DNA of 56,498 nt from Erysipelotrichaceae bacterium. GTDB lineage: Bacteria; Bacillota_I; Bacilli_A; Erysipelotrichales; Erysipelotrichaceae. The stretch is from NCBI GenBank assembly GCA_030525525.1, contig JAUNEN010000012.1, positions 1-56,498 on the forward strand. Direction: 5' to 3'. A model generated the notes under the pieces. It made no database searches, was not told the origin of the DNA, and worked only from the letters and a program-made list of their open reading frames with translations. Of this stretch, positions 36,231-44,210 are shown piece by piece. Position numbers and translations under genes: made by a program. Positions within the stretch are counted from its first letter, which is position 1. Every line of letters starts with the position of its first letter.

Positions 36231-37871
36231 ATGGGTTTCAAAGACAAAGTGGTATATCAGATTTATCCGAAATCATTCCAGGATTCCAATTCAGATGGAT
36301 GGGGTGATATTCAGGGAATTATTTCCCGGCTGGACTACCTTGCCGAACTTGGAATCAACTATATATGGTTCAATCCGATGACTGTATCCCCGCAGCGTGA
36401 CAATGGATATGACGTTGCGGATTACAGAAGCTTCGACCCGAGATACGGGACAATGGAAGACTTCGAACAATTGAGCAGAGAAGCCGCAAAGCGTGGCATC
36501 GGCATCATGTTCGATATGGTTTTCAACCACACTTCCACTGAACACGAATGGTTTAAAAAGGCGATGGCCGGGGATGAAAAATACAAGAAGTATTACATCT
36601 TCCGCAAAGGAAAAGGCCCCGGTCTGCCTCCCAATAACTGGCAGTCCAAGTTTGCCGGAAGTGCCTGGGAATATGTTGAGAAATATGACGAGTGGTATCT
36701 GCATCTGTTTGATGTCACCCAGGCTGATCTTGACTGGACAAATCCCGATGTCAGAAAAGAATGTGCGGATATCGTCAACTTCTGGCGCTCCAAAGGCGTG
36801 CACGGCTTCCGCTTTGATGTCATCAATCTGATCTCAAAAGCATCATTCGAAGATGATCCCAACAACTTTGACGGCAGGCAGTTCTATACCGACGGACCGC
36901 TTGAACATGAATATCTTGAAGAGCTCAACAGAAACAGCTTCGGCCAGGATGACGATCATCTGACCGTCGGTGAAATGAGCTCGACGACAATCGCCAACTG
37001 CGTGCGCTATGCAAACGAAGACGGTAAAGAGCTCGATATGGTCTTCAGCTTCCATCATCTCAAGGTTGACTACAAAAACCAGAAGAAGTGGGAACTGCAG
37101 CCGATGGATTTCATGAGCCTGAAAAAGCTGCTCACAGACTGGCAGATCGGCATGCAGGAGGCAGGCGCATGGAACGCATTATTCTGGAACTGCCATGATC
37201 AGCCGCGCTCTGTTTCAAGATTCGGAAATGATAAGGAATACCGCAAGGAAAGTGCAAAGATGCTGGCAACAGCCCTGCATATGATGAGAGGCACTCCCTA
37301 CATCTATCAGGGTGAAGAAATCGGCATGCCGAATGCTTATTTCACGGATATCAGCCAGTATGTGGATGTTGAAAGTACCAATATCTTCAAAGTGCTGAAG
37401 GATGAAGGAAAGAGTGAAGAAGAAATCTATCACATTCTTCAGGAAAGATCCCGTGACAACGCCCGCACGCCGATGCAGTGGGATGATTCACCCAATGCCG
37501 GCTTTACGGACGGGAAACCGTGGATTCAGGCCGCTGAAAGCTATCATGAAGTCAATGTGAAGAATACACTGAATGATCCTGATTCTATCTACAGACATTA
37601 TCAGAAGCTGATTGAAATGAGAAAAACCATGCATGTTGTGCAGGATGGCAGATTCATTCCGCTTCTGGAAGACCATCCGAAAGTATTCGCTTATGAGCGT
37701 AAGGACGAAAATGATTCGTTGATTGTACTCAGCAACTTCTATGCAGAAAACACGGAAGTAGATCTGAATCTGGAAAACTATGAAGTATATCTTTCCAATT
37801 ACAGCGATACAGTCGTGAACAATCATATGATTCTGCGTCCTTATGAAGCAGTGATCCTGAAAAGAAAATAA
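36231..37871 (+). CDS. treC: alpha,alpha-phosphotrehalase
   Basis: TreC (TreA) splits trehalose 6-phosphate to glucose and glucose 6-phosphate in the cytoplasm. The 546-residue GH13 enzyme has the nucleophile Asp in GFRFDVINLIS (~199), the acid Glu in TVGEMSSTT (~247) and the transition-state Asp in NCHDQPRSVSRFG (~324). The start VVYQIYPKSFQDSNSDGWGD is typical of the oligo-1,6-glucosidase/phosphotrehalase group; the trehalose PTS partner favours phosphotrehalase. It follows treP after 11 bases with a GAGGT site. Confidence 0.94.
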   Translation: MGFKDKVVYQIYPKSFQDSNSDGWGDIQGIISRLDYLAELGINYIWFNPMTVSPQRDNGYDVADYRSFDPRYGTMEDFEQLSREAAKRGIGIMFDMVFNHTSTEHEWFKKAMAGDEKYKKYYIFRKGKGPGLPPNNWQSKFAGSAWEYVEKYDEWYLHLFDVTQADLDWTNPDVRKECADIVNFWRSKGVHGFRFDVINLISKASFEDDPNNFDGRQFYTDGPLEHEYLEELNRNSFGQDDDHLTVGEMSSTTIANCVRYANEDGKELDMVFSFHHLKVDYKNQKKWELQPMDFMSLKKLLTDWQIGMQEAGAWNALFWNCHDQPRSVSRFGNDKEYRKESAKMLATALHMMRGTPYIYQGEEIGMPNAYFTDISQYVDVESTNIFKVLKDEGKSEEEIYHILQERSRDNARTPMQWDDSPNAGFTDGKPWIQAAESYHEVNVKNTLNDPDSIYRHYQKLIEMRKTMHVVQDGRFIPLLEDHPKVFAYERKDENDSLIVLSNFYAENTEVDLNLENYEVYLSNYSDTVVNNHMILRPYEAVILKRK

Positions 37872-37899
37872 GTCTGAAAGAATAATCTTTAAAGATCAG

Positions 37900-37926
37900 G
37901 AAGGCCGCACAGGCGGTCTTCTTTGT
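37900..37926 (+). terminator. treC terminator
   Basis: GAAGGCCGC (37900-37908) pairs with GCGGTCTTC (37913-37921) around ACAG, followed by TTTGTGTTTT. Confidence 0.8.
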
Positions 37927-37984
37927 GTTTTACGGATATTCTGCATTCACAGCTCATCCTGTATGTCATTTCTGTGCAGTTTTC

Positions 37985-38030
37985 AACAAACTTTGTGAAT
38001 GAAATCTCTTATACTGATGTAACAAACTTT
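37985..38030. repeat. direct repeat upstream of the nrd operon
   Basis: AACAAACTTT occurs at 37985-37994 and 38021-38030, 36 bp apart, upstream of the nrd promoter. The second copy is ~26 bp before the -35 box. It may be a regulator site; no inverted partner is clear. Confidence 0.4.
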
Positions 38031-38055
38031 CATGAGGGAAGCGGGATGATTTCGT

Positions 38056-38083
38056 TTGACACTCACAAATCAAGCTGTATCAT
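38056..38083 (+). promoter_or_regulatory. nrd operon promoter
   Basis: TTGACA (38056-38061), 16-base spacer, TATCAT (38078-38083), 60 bases before the first start codon. Confidence 0.7.
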
Positions 38084-38143
38084 AGAACTTGAATTGTAGG
38101 AAATCCAACTTTTAATCTGGGGAGTACACAATGGAGGCGGCAG

Positions 38144-39292
38144 ATGTCAGATCAAAGCAATTTTCTGTTAAACCTTTCAGTTTTATACCGGAATACACAG
38201 AAGTATTTTGACCGTGCTCTGGTGCCGTATGACATCGGCAGCGGACAATTGATCTTTCTGTTATGCATCAATGAAAACGAAGGCATCACCATGCAGGAGC
38301 TGACAGCTCTTTCGGAAGTGGACAAAGGAACAACAACCAAGAGCATCCAGCGTCTGATCGATCAGGGATATGTTCAATCCCGTACCGATGAGAAGGACCA
38401 TCGTGTCAAACGGCTTTACACAACCGAAAATGCTTCGGCAATCATGCCTGCTGTCTATGAATTCCGCAATCATATGCGGACAATCCTGGCGCAGGATGTT
38501 GACTTCAAAGCATTTGAAAATGCATTAAGCGCAGTTGCGGACAATGCGAGAAACAGACTGTTTGCAGAGAGTGATCTCGGGAGTCTGAAAATCGGCGGTC
38601 TGCAGAAGATGACGCTGCTTGATTATCCGGGCAGAGTGGCATGCACGATTTTCCTTTCCGGCTGTAATTTCAAATGTCCTTTCTGCCATAACAGAGATCT
38701 TGTCTTCATTCCGGAGCGCTATGAATACTTCGATGTCAATGAAGTCATGAGCTATCTGGAAAAAAGAAAAGGATTGCTTGACGGTGTCTGCATCAGCGGC
38801 GGCGAACCGCTGCTGCAGGAAAATCTGCACTCACTGATCGAAAGAATCCGTGATATGGGATATCAGATCAAGCTTGATACCAACGGTGCATTCCCGAAAA
38901 GACTGGCGGATATCGTTGAAAAAGGTCTTGTCGATTATGTGGCTATGGATGTCAAAAACAGTCCGGACAAATATGCGCGCACACTGGGAATGAATCCCGA
39001 ATCATTCTCGCTGGAACCGATCAAAGAATCCATGGCATTCCTGAAATCATCAAATGTCGCGCATGAATTCAGAACAACAGTTGTAAAAGAACTTCATACT
39101 GCTGAAGATCTGATTGAAATTGCAAAGTGGATCGGACCGGAAGAAACCTGGTTCCTTCAGCAGTATCAGACTTCAGACAATGTCATTCAGCAGGGCTTCA
39201 GTGCCTATACAGCAAACGAGATGAATGAACTGAAGAATCAGGTGATCAGCCTGGTTCCCAACGTAACATTGAGGGGAGTAAAAGAGGGGTAG
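38144..39292 (+). CDS. MarR domain fused to NrdG-type radical SAM activase
   Basis: A 382-residue fusion. Residues ~1-140 are a MarR winged-helix domain (LIFLLCINENEGITMQELT, VDKGTTTKSIQRLIDQGYV, then the wing RTDEKDHRVKRLY). Residues ~150-382 are an anaerobic ribonucleotide reductase activase: GLQKMTLLDYPGRVACTIFL, the iron-sulfur motif CNFKCPFC (~174-181), the ISGGEPLL glycine motif and the later QTSDNV segment. The activase makes the glycyl radical on NrdD, encoded 4 bases downstream. The DNA-binding half suggests the activase also controls its own operon, perhaps sensing iron-sulfur or redox state; that is inference. GGAGG lies 6 bases before ATG 38144. Confidence 0.9.
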   Translation: MSDQSNFLLNLSVLYRNTQKYFDRALVPYDIGSGQLIFLLCINENEGITMQELTALSEVDKGTTTKSIQRLIDQGYVQSRTDEKDHRVKRLYTTENASAIMPAVYEFRNHMRTILAQDVDFKAFENALSAVADNARNRLFAESDLGSLKIGGLQKMTLLDYPGRVACTIFLSGCNFKCPFCHNRDLVFIPERYEYFDVNEVMSYLEKRKGLLDGVCISGGEPLLQENLHSLIERIRDMGYQIKLDTNGAFPKRLADIVEKGLVDYVAMDVKNSPDKYARTLGMNPESFSLEPIKESMAFLKSSNVAHEFRTTVVKELHTAEDLIEIAKWIGPEETWFLQQYQTSDNVIQQGFSAYTANEMNELKNQVISLVPNVTLRGVKEG

Positions 39293-39296
39293 GAAT

Positions 39297-41705
39297 ATGT
39301 ACAGAGTCAGAAAAAGAGACGGCAAGATCGCTGATTTTGCACTGAATAAGATCAGCGAAGCAATCAAGAAGGCATTTGATGCCTGTGAAAGACAGTATAC
39401 AGACAGTATCATCGATCTGATTTCACTCAGAGTCACAAGTGATTTTGAACCGAAGATCAAAGACGGTCTGATCGATGTCGAAGCAATTCAGGACAGTGTT
39501 GAAACAGTCCTCTCCGAAGCAGGATATGCGGATGTTGCGAAGGCATATATCCTCTACCGCAAGCAGAGAGAAAACATCAGAAACATCAATGCGACAACGC
39601 TTGACTACAAGAAGCTGGTTGACAACTATCTGAGAGCTCTTGACTGGCGTGTCAAGGAGAACAGCACCGTCACCTATTCTGTCGGCGGTCTGATTCTTTC
39701 CAACTCAGGTGCGATCACTGCCAACTACTGGCTCTCCGAAGTCTATGACGAAGAGATCGGTGCAGCTCACAGATCCGGCGATATTCATATCCATGATCTG
39801 AGCATGTTAACCGGCTATTGCGCAGGCTGGTCCCTGAAACAATTGATTCAGGAAGGCCTTGGCGGAATTCCGGGCAAGATCACAAGTGCACCTGCAAAGC
39901 ATCTTTCCACCCTCTGCAATCAGATGGTCAACTTCTTAGGTATCATGCAGAATGAGTGGGCGGGAGCTCAGGCATTCTCAAGCTTTGATACATATCTGGC
40001 TCCGTTTGTCAAAGCAGACAATCTGACATATCCGGAAGTCAAACAGTGTATTCAGTCCTTCATCTATGGCGTCAACACACCGAGCAGATGGGGCACACAG
40101 GCACCGTTTACCAATGTTACCCTCGACTGGACAGTTCCCAACGACCTGGCAAATCTGAATGCGATTGTCGGCGGCAAGGAAATGGATTTCCAGTATAAAG
40201 ACTGCAAGAAAGAAATGGATATGGTCAACCGCGCCTTCATTGAAACAATGATCGAAGGCGATGCCAACGGCAGAGGTTTCCAGTATCCGATTCCGACATA
40301 TTCCATCACCAAAGATTTTGACTGGTCTGAGTCTGAAAACAACAAGCTTCTGTTTGAGATGACAGCGAAATACGGAACACCTTATTTCTCCAACTATATC
40401 AACAGTGATATGGAACCGAGCGATGTCAGAAGTATGTGCTGCAGACTGAGACTTGATCTGCGTGAGCTCAGAAAGAAGAGCGGCGGTTTCTTCGGATCAG
40501 GCGAAAGCACAGGTTCAGTCGGCGTCGTCACAATCAATCTGCCGAGAATCGCATATCTTGCCAAGGATGAAAATGATTTCTTCAAGAGACTGGACAAGAT
40601 CATGGACATCTCCGCCCGTTCCCTCAAGACCAAAAGACAGGTCATCACCCAGCTGCTGGATGCAGGCCTGTATCCGTATACAAAGAGATACCTCGGAACA
40701 TTCAACAACCACTTCTCCACAATCGGCCTTGTCGGCATGAATGAGGCAGGTCTCAATGCGAAGTGGCTGAGAAAAGATCTGACACATAAGGAAACACAGG
40801 ATTTCGCAGTCAAGGTTCTCAATCACATGCGTGAAAGACTGTCTGACTATCAGGAAAAGTACGGCGATCTTTACAACCTTGAAGCAACTCCTGCCGAAAG
40901 TACATCCTACCGTCTGGCAAAGCATGACACAGAGAAATATCCTGACATCATTACTGCCAATATGAACGGTACACCGTACTACACAAACAGCTCCCATCTG
41001 CCGGTCGGCTACACAGATGATATCTTCAGCGCACTCGATGTCCAGGATCAGCTGCAGACACTCTACACATCAGGTACTGTCTTCCATGCATTCCTTGGCG
41101 AAAGACTGACCGACTGGAAGTCTGCCGCAACACTGGTCAGAAAGATTGCAGAAAACTACAAGCTGCCTTACTACACCATGAGCCCGACTTATTCCGTATG
41201 CAAATATGACGGATATATCGCAGGTGAAGTCTGGAAGTGCCCCAAGTGCGGAGCAGATACAGAAGTTTATTCCCGTATTACCGGATATTACCGTCCGGTC
41301 AAGAACTGGAATGCCGGCAAGTCACAGGAATTCAAGGACAGAAGAACCTACAAGGTTGAAGGCCTGGCAAGCAGACCTTTGACAGATTTCAGGGAAGAAG
41401 TCAGAACACCGGTAACTGTTGAACAGATCACTGCGGACAGTGAGCCGGTAAAAGAAGAAGCTGAACTTCATGACACAGGCATCATTCTCTTCAAGACACC
41501 GACATGCCCCAACTGCAAGGCTGCGGCAGCTCTTCTTGACAAGGCAGGTGTTGACTACACCGTGCTCAATGCTAATGAAGAGCGTGAGCTTGTAAGCAAG
41601 TACGGAATCAAGCAGGCTCCGACACTGATCGTTGAAAACGGAAGCGGCTATGAAAAATACCGTGGTGTTTCCGATATCAAAGGCTGGCTGAGCAGGAGCT
41701 GCTGA
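39297..41705 (+). CDS. nrdD: class III ribonucleotide reductase with fused glutaredoxin-like domain
   Basis: An 802-residue anaerobic ribonucleoside triphosphate reductase. An N-terminal ATP-cone (~1-95, YRVRKRDGKIADFALNKI) senses nucleotide level. The barrel has HIHDL, YCAGWSLKQL and the CCRLRLD cysteines (~381). The C-terminal zinc segment shows one CPKC pair (~648) and the glycyl radical in RITGYYRPVKNWN (~664). Residues ~720-802 are an added redoxin with CPNC (~737-740) and QAPTLIVENGSG. Classic NrdD enzymes use formate, but some use a redoxin; this fusion points to the latter. It sits between its activase and a reductase-like flavoprotein. Confidence 0.93.
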   Translation: MYRVRKRDGKIADFALNKISEAIKKAFDACERQYTDSIIDLISLRVTSDFEPKIKDGLIDVEAIQDSVETVLSEAGYADVAKAYILYRKQRENIRNINATTLDYKKLVDNYLRALDWRVKENSTVTYSVGGLILSNSGAITANYWLSEVYDEEIGAAHRSGDIHIHDLSMLTGYCAGWSLKQLIQEGLGGIPGKITSAPAKHLSTLCNQMVNFLGIMQNEWAGAQAFSSFDTYLAPFVKADNLTYPEVKQCIQSFIYGVNTPSRWGTQAPFTNVTLDWTVPNDLANLNAIVGGKEMDFQYKDCKKEMDMVNRAFIETMIEGDANGRGFQYPIPTYSITKDFDWSESENNKLLFEMTAKYGTPYFSNYINSDMEPSDVRSMCCRLRLDLRELRKKSGGFFGSGESTGSVGVVTINLPRIAYLAKDENDFFKRLDKIMDISARSLKTKRQVITQLLDAGLYPYTKRYLGTFNNHFSTIGLVGMNEAGLNAKWLRKDLTHKETQDFAVKVLNHMRERLSDYQEKYGDLYNLEATPAESTSYRLAKHDTEKYPDIITANMNGTPYYTNSSHLPVGYTDDIFSALDVQDQLQTLYTSGTVFHAFLGERLTDWKSAATLVRKIAENYKLPYYTMSPTYSVCKYDGYIAGEVWKCPKCGADTEVYSRITGYYRPVKNWNAGKSQEFKDRRTYKVEGLASRPLTDFREEVRTPVTVEQITADSEPVKEEAELHDTGIILFKTPTCPNCKAAAALLDKAGVDYTVLNANEERELVSKYGIKQAPTLIVENGSGYEKYRGVSDIKGWLSRSC

Positions 41706-42623
41706 ATGGATATCTTTGATGTGATCGTGGTCGGCGGCGGACCTGCCGGTATGACTGCAGCGCTGTATGCGCTCAGAAACGGCAAGTCGGTTCTGATCAT
41801 TGAAAAAGAAGGCTTCGGCGGACAGATTACCCATTCGCCGAGAGTAGAAAACTATCCGGGTACATTATCCATGAGCGGCAATGAATTCGCAGACAGACTG
41901 TTTGATCAGATCATTGCCCAGGGAGCTGAATTTGAAATTGAAACAGTCAGCTCGGTGGAATGTGACGGGGACCTCAGGATTGTCAGATGCGAAGAAGGCA
42001 CATCCCATACCGGACGTACCGTGATTCTTTCAACCGGTGTCAGACACCGGATGCTCGGTCTTGAAAATGAAGAAGATCTTGTCGGCGAAGGCATCTCCTA
42101 TTGTGCTGTCTGCGACGGGGATTTCTATTCCGGAAAAACAGTATGTGTGGCAGGAGGGGGTAACTCTGCACTTCAGGAAGCGATATTGCTTGCTGAAAAA
42201 TGCAGAGAGGTGATCATCCTTCAGGATCTTGAAAAGCTGACAGGCGAAGCAAGGCTTCAGGAAGTTCTTGCCGCCAAAGGCAATGTGAAAGTGATCACCG
42301 GCGTGAAGATTACTGCCCTTTTAACAGAAGAAGACACATTCAAAGGTGTGACGATTGAACATACGCAAAACAGCACTTCTGAAAATGTTGAATGTGATGG
42401 TCTGTTTGTGGCAATCGGACTGATTCCTGAAAATGAAGGATTCAGAGATCTGGCAGATCTTAACGAATATGGATATTTTGATTCAGATGAGAAATGCATG
42501 ACAAAAACGCCTGGTATCTATGTAGCGGGTGACTGTCGTTCAAAGCAGATCAGACAGCTGACAACTGCAGCGGCAGATGGTGCAGTAGCAGCACTTGCGG
42601 CATGCCGTTATCTGAATCAGTGA
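41706..42623 (+). CDS. thioredoxin reductase-like flavoprotein
   Basis: A 305-residue FAD disulfide reductase. The FAD site is VIVVGGGPAGMTAAL, the active disulfide is CAVC (~133-136), and the pyridine-nucleotide loop is VAGGGNSALQEA. At the place where NADPH-dependent thioredoxin reductases carry HRRxxxR, this protein has LQDLEKLTGEARLQ, so NADH, ferredoxin or another donor is likely. The ATG directly follows the nrdD stop, with AGGAG in the end of nrdD. Its most likely partner is the CPNC domain at the end of NrdD, giving an electron path to the reductase; this is inference from the operon. Confidence 0.85.
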   Translation: MDIFDVIVVGGGPAGMTAALYALRNGKSVLIIEKEGFGGQITHSPRVENYPGTLSMSGNEFADRLFDQIIAQGAEFEIETVSSVECDGDLRIVRCEEGTSHTGRTVILSTGVRHRMLGLENEEDLVGEGISYCAVCDGDFYSGKTVCVAGGGNSALQEAILLAEKCREVIILQDLEKLTGEARLQEVLAAKGNVKVITGVKITALLTEEDTFKGVTIEHTQNSTSENVECDGLFVAIGLIPENEGFRDLADLNEYGYFDSDEKCMTKTPGIYVAGDCRSKQIRQLTTAAADGAVAALAACRYLNQ

Positions 42624-43078
42624 AAATCGAACAGATGACAGAGAACAGGCTCTGAACTGATTTCGATGTCAAGTACCAAAGGATGACAATTTGAAGCTTT
42701 AACAAAAGTGCGATACAGATACCTGAGAAAGGAATCTGCATTGCACTTTATTATTGCGCAATGATCTGCCATATTGGAATTCAGATATGGTGAAAAGAAC
42801 TCATATGAGTTGGAAGCGGAATGAAATGATTTGTAAAGCCGTGCAGACGGATCAGCTCTTTCTGTGTATAAATTTCTTAAACTTAATACTTTGCGCTAAC
42901 GGAAGAAAGACATAACGTTTTTTTCTGTAAATATCAGGAAGGTCCAATACTTTGAATGAATGACCCGAAAACAATATAAGACACATCGGTTTTTATGAAT
43001 TTCTGTTCAGATGATATTCACATTTGATCATTAATCTGAATACATGAAGATTGAGAGAAAGGCAATCATTCATTAATT
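42624..43078. other. 455-base gap without recognised gene
   Basis: No ORF with coding character is visible on either strand and the stretch is more AT-rich than its neighbours. It holds a bulged hairpin right after the flavoprotein gene (ATCGAA with TTCGAT, inner CAGAG/CTCTG), a CCATAT/ATATGG hairpin near 42770, and the perfect palindrome AACTCATATGAGTT at 42798-42811. It may be a decayed gene. Confidence 0.5.
43017..43046 (+). promoter_or_regulatory. candidate promoter for acidic protein
   Basis: TTCACA (43017-43022), 18-base spacer, TACATG (43041-43046), about 33 bases before the ATG at 43079. Match to consensus is modest. Confidence 0.35.
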
Positions 43079-43312
43079 ATGATGACTGAAGAAATCAAAG
43101 AAGAAATCATCGAAGAAACAGCCGAAGCAGCCGAAGAAATGCCTGATCTCCCCGAACCTCCGAAAGATGAAAACGGCAATCCATGCTCTCCGCCTCACGG
43201 CCAGCGTCCTCACGGTCCGAGACCTGAAGGTTTCGAACCGGAAGAAATCGCACCTGAAGAAGGTGAACAACCGGCAGAAGAAACTGCTGAAACAGAAGTA
43301 CTCAGCGTATAA
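43079..43312 (+). CDS. small acidic proline/glutamate-rich protein
   Basis: A 77-residue protein, about one third Glu/Asp, with no hydrophobic segment and a central PPHGQRPHGPRPEG stretch. I recognise no family; it is probably disordered. It has two adjacent ATGs (43079, 43082), only a distant AAAGG site, and a very strong terminator right after the stop. The terminator and the isolated position support a real transcript. The Glu-rich flanks and one Cys could suit metal or protein binding, but no function can be claimed. Confidence 0.5.
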   Translation: MMTEEIKEEIIEETAEAAEEMPDLPEPPKDENGNPCSPPHGQRPHGPRPEGFEPEEIAPEEGEQPAEETAETEVLSV

Positions 43313-43322
43313 CGCAGATATG

Positions 43323-43351
43323 AAAAGAAGCGATGCGGATCGCTTCTTTTT
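43323..43351. terminator. strong bidirectional terminator
   Basis: AAAAGAAGCGAT (43323-43334) pairs with ATCGCTTCTTTT (43339-43350) around GCGG, with T on both strands. It serves the acidic protein gene and the facing minus-strand phosphatase gene. Confidence 0.9.
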
Positions 43352-43376
43352 ATATGACCATGAATACAATATAAGA

Positions 43377-44138
43377 CTAATCTGAAACAACAGCGAGCAG
43401 AGGGAAATGATCGCTCGGATAGTATCCGGCATATTTTGAATCAAGCTTTTCAAGAGAATTCAGATTCATGTGCTCACTGATCAGGATATGATCAATGGGA
43501 AGGTTTTTCTGAATCAATGATCCGATCTTTCCTCTGAGGGTGGAACCGATTGCAGGATCAACCGTATCTTTGAGATGATTCTCTTCCAGTAAAACGGGAG
43601 GCAGGGCTGAGATCGGTGCATTGAAATCGCCGGTTACGGCAATGAATTCTCCTTCTGCATGTTCTTTGATCAAAGAAGAAAGAATCTCTGCCTGAGCATT
43701 TCTGACCGGTTTCAGATTATGGTCGAGATGTGTATTGAAGAAAGTAAAGTCCTTCTGATTTTCTTCATCATAAAGATGAACGTAAGTGGTGATCCTCGGA
43801 AACTGGCTCAAAAGGTGTTTTGATTTTCTTCCGGGTGTTTTTGAAAGCCAGTATGTATCTGAATCAAGAAGTCTGAATCTGTCATTTCTGAACAGAACGG
43901 CAGAGTATTCATCGTTGAAGAGACTTCCTCTGCTTTCGCCGCAGAGCTGATATTTTTTCAGGATATCAAACAGATACGGTTTCATGGCATCTGTCAGCTC
44001 CTGAACGCCGATGACATCAGGCTTTGTTGCTCTGATCATTTCGTTGATTGCTTCGGCCCGCAAATGAAAACGGGAATCTCCGTAGTTGTATAATCCGTCT
44101 GTGAGAATGTTCAGACTCATGAATCTGTAAAGTGTCAT
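43377..44138 (-). CDS. endonuclease/exonuclease/phosphatase family protein
   Basis: A 253-residue protein of the EEP superfamily (DNase I-like fold). Visible metal and catalytic motifs are VIGVQELTDAM (~47, metal-binding Glu), NTHLDHN (~135), TGDFNAPIS (~170), DHILIS (~220) and the final SDHFPLLAVV with the catalytic His. Without a signal peptide it acts in the cytoplasm, probably on a phosphodiester or sugar phosphate. GGAG precedes the ATG. It is divergent from the cytidylate-kinase-like gene and the two share a palindrome over their promoters. Confidence 0.88.
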   Translation of the reverse strand: MTLYRFMSLNILTDGLYNYGDSRFHLRAEAINEMIRATKPDVIGVQELTDAMKPYLFDILKKYQLCGESRGSLFNDEYSAVLFRNDRFRLLDSDTYWLSKTPGRKSKHLLSQFPRITTYVHLYDEENQKDFTFFNTHLDHNLKPVRNAQAEILSSLIKEHAEGEFIAVTGDFNAPISALPPVLLEENHLKDTVDPAIGSTLRGKIGSLIQKNLPIDHILISEHMNLNSLEKLDSKYAGYYPSDHFPLLAVVSD

Positions 44139-44166
44139 ATGATATGCTCCGGGGGTATTTTGAATC

Positions 44167-44184
44167 CTGCTATAATAATAGCAG
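44167..44184. promoter_or_regulatory. palindrome over divergent promoters
   Basis: CTGCTAT (44167-44173) and ATAGCAG (44178-44184) are perfect 7-base complements around AATA. The site contains TATAAT (44171-44176) for the plus strand and TATTAT for the minus strand, so one bound protein could control both genes. Confidence 0.55.
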
Positions 44185-44210
44185 TATGAAATTAAAGGAG
44201 ATCATGAAAA

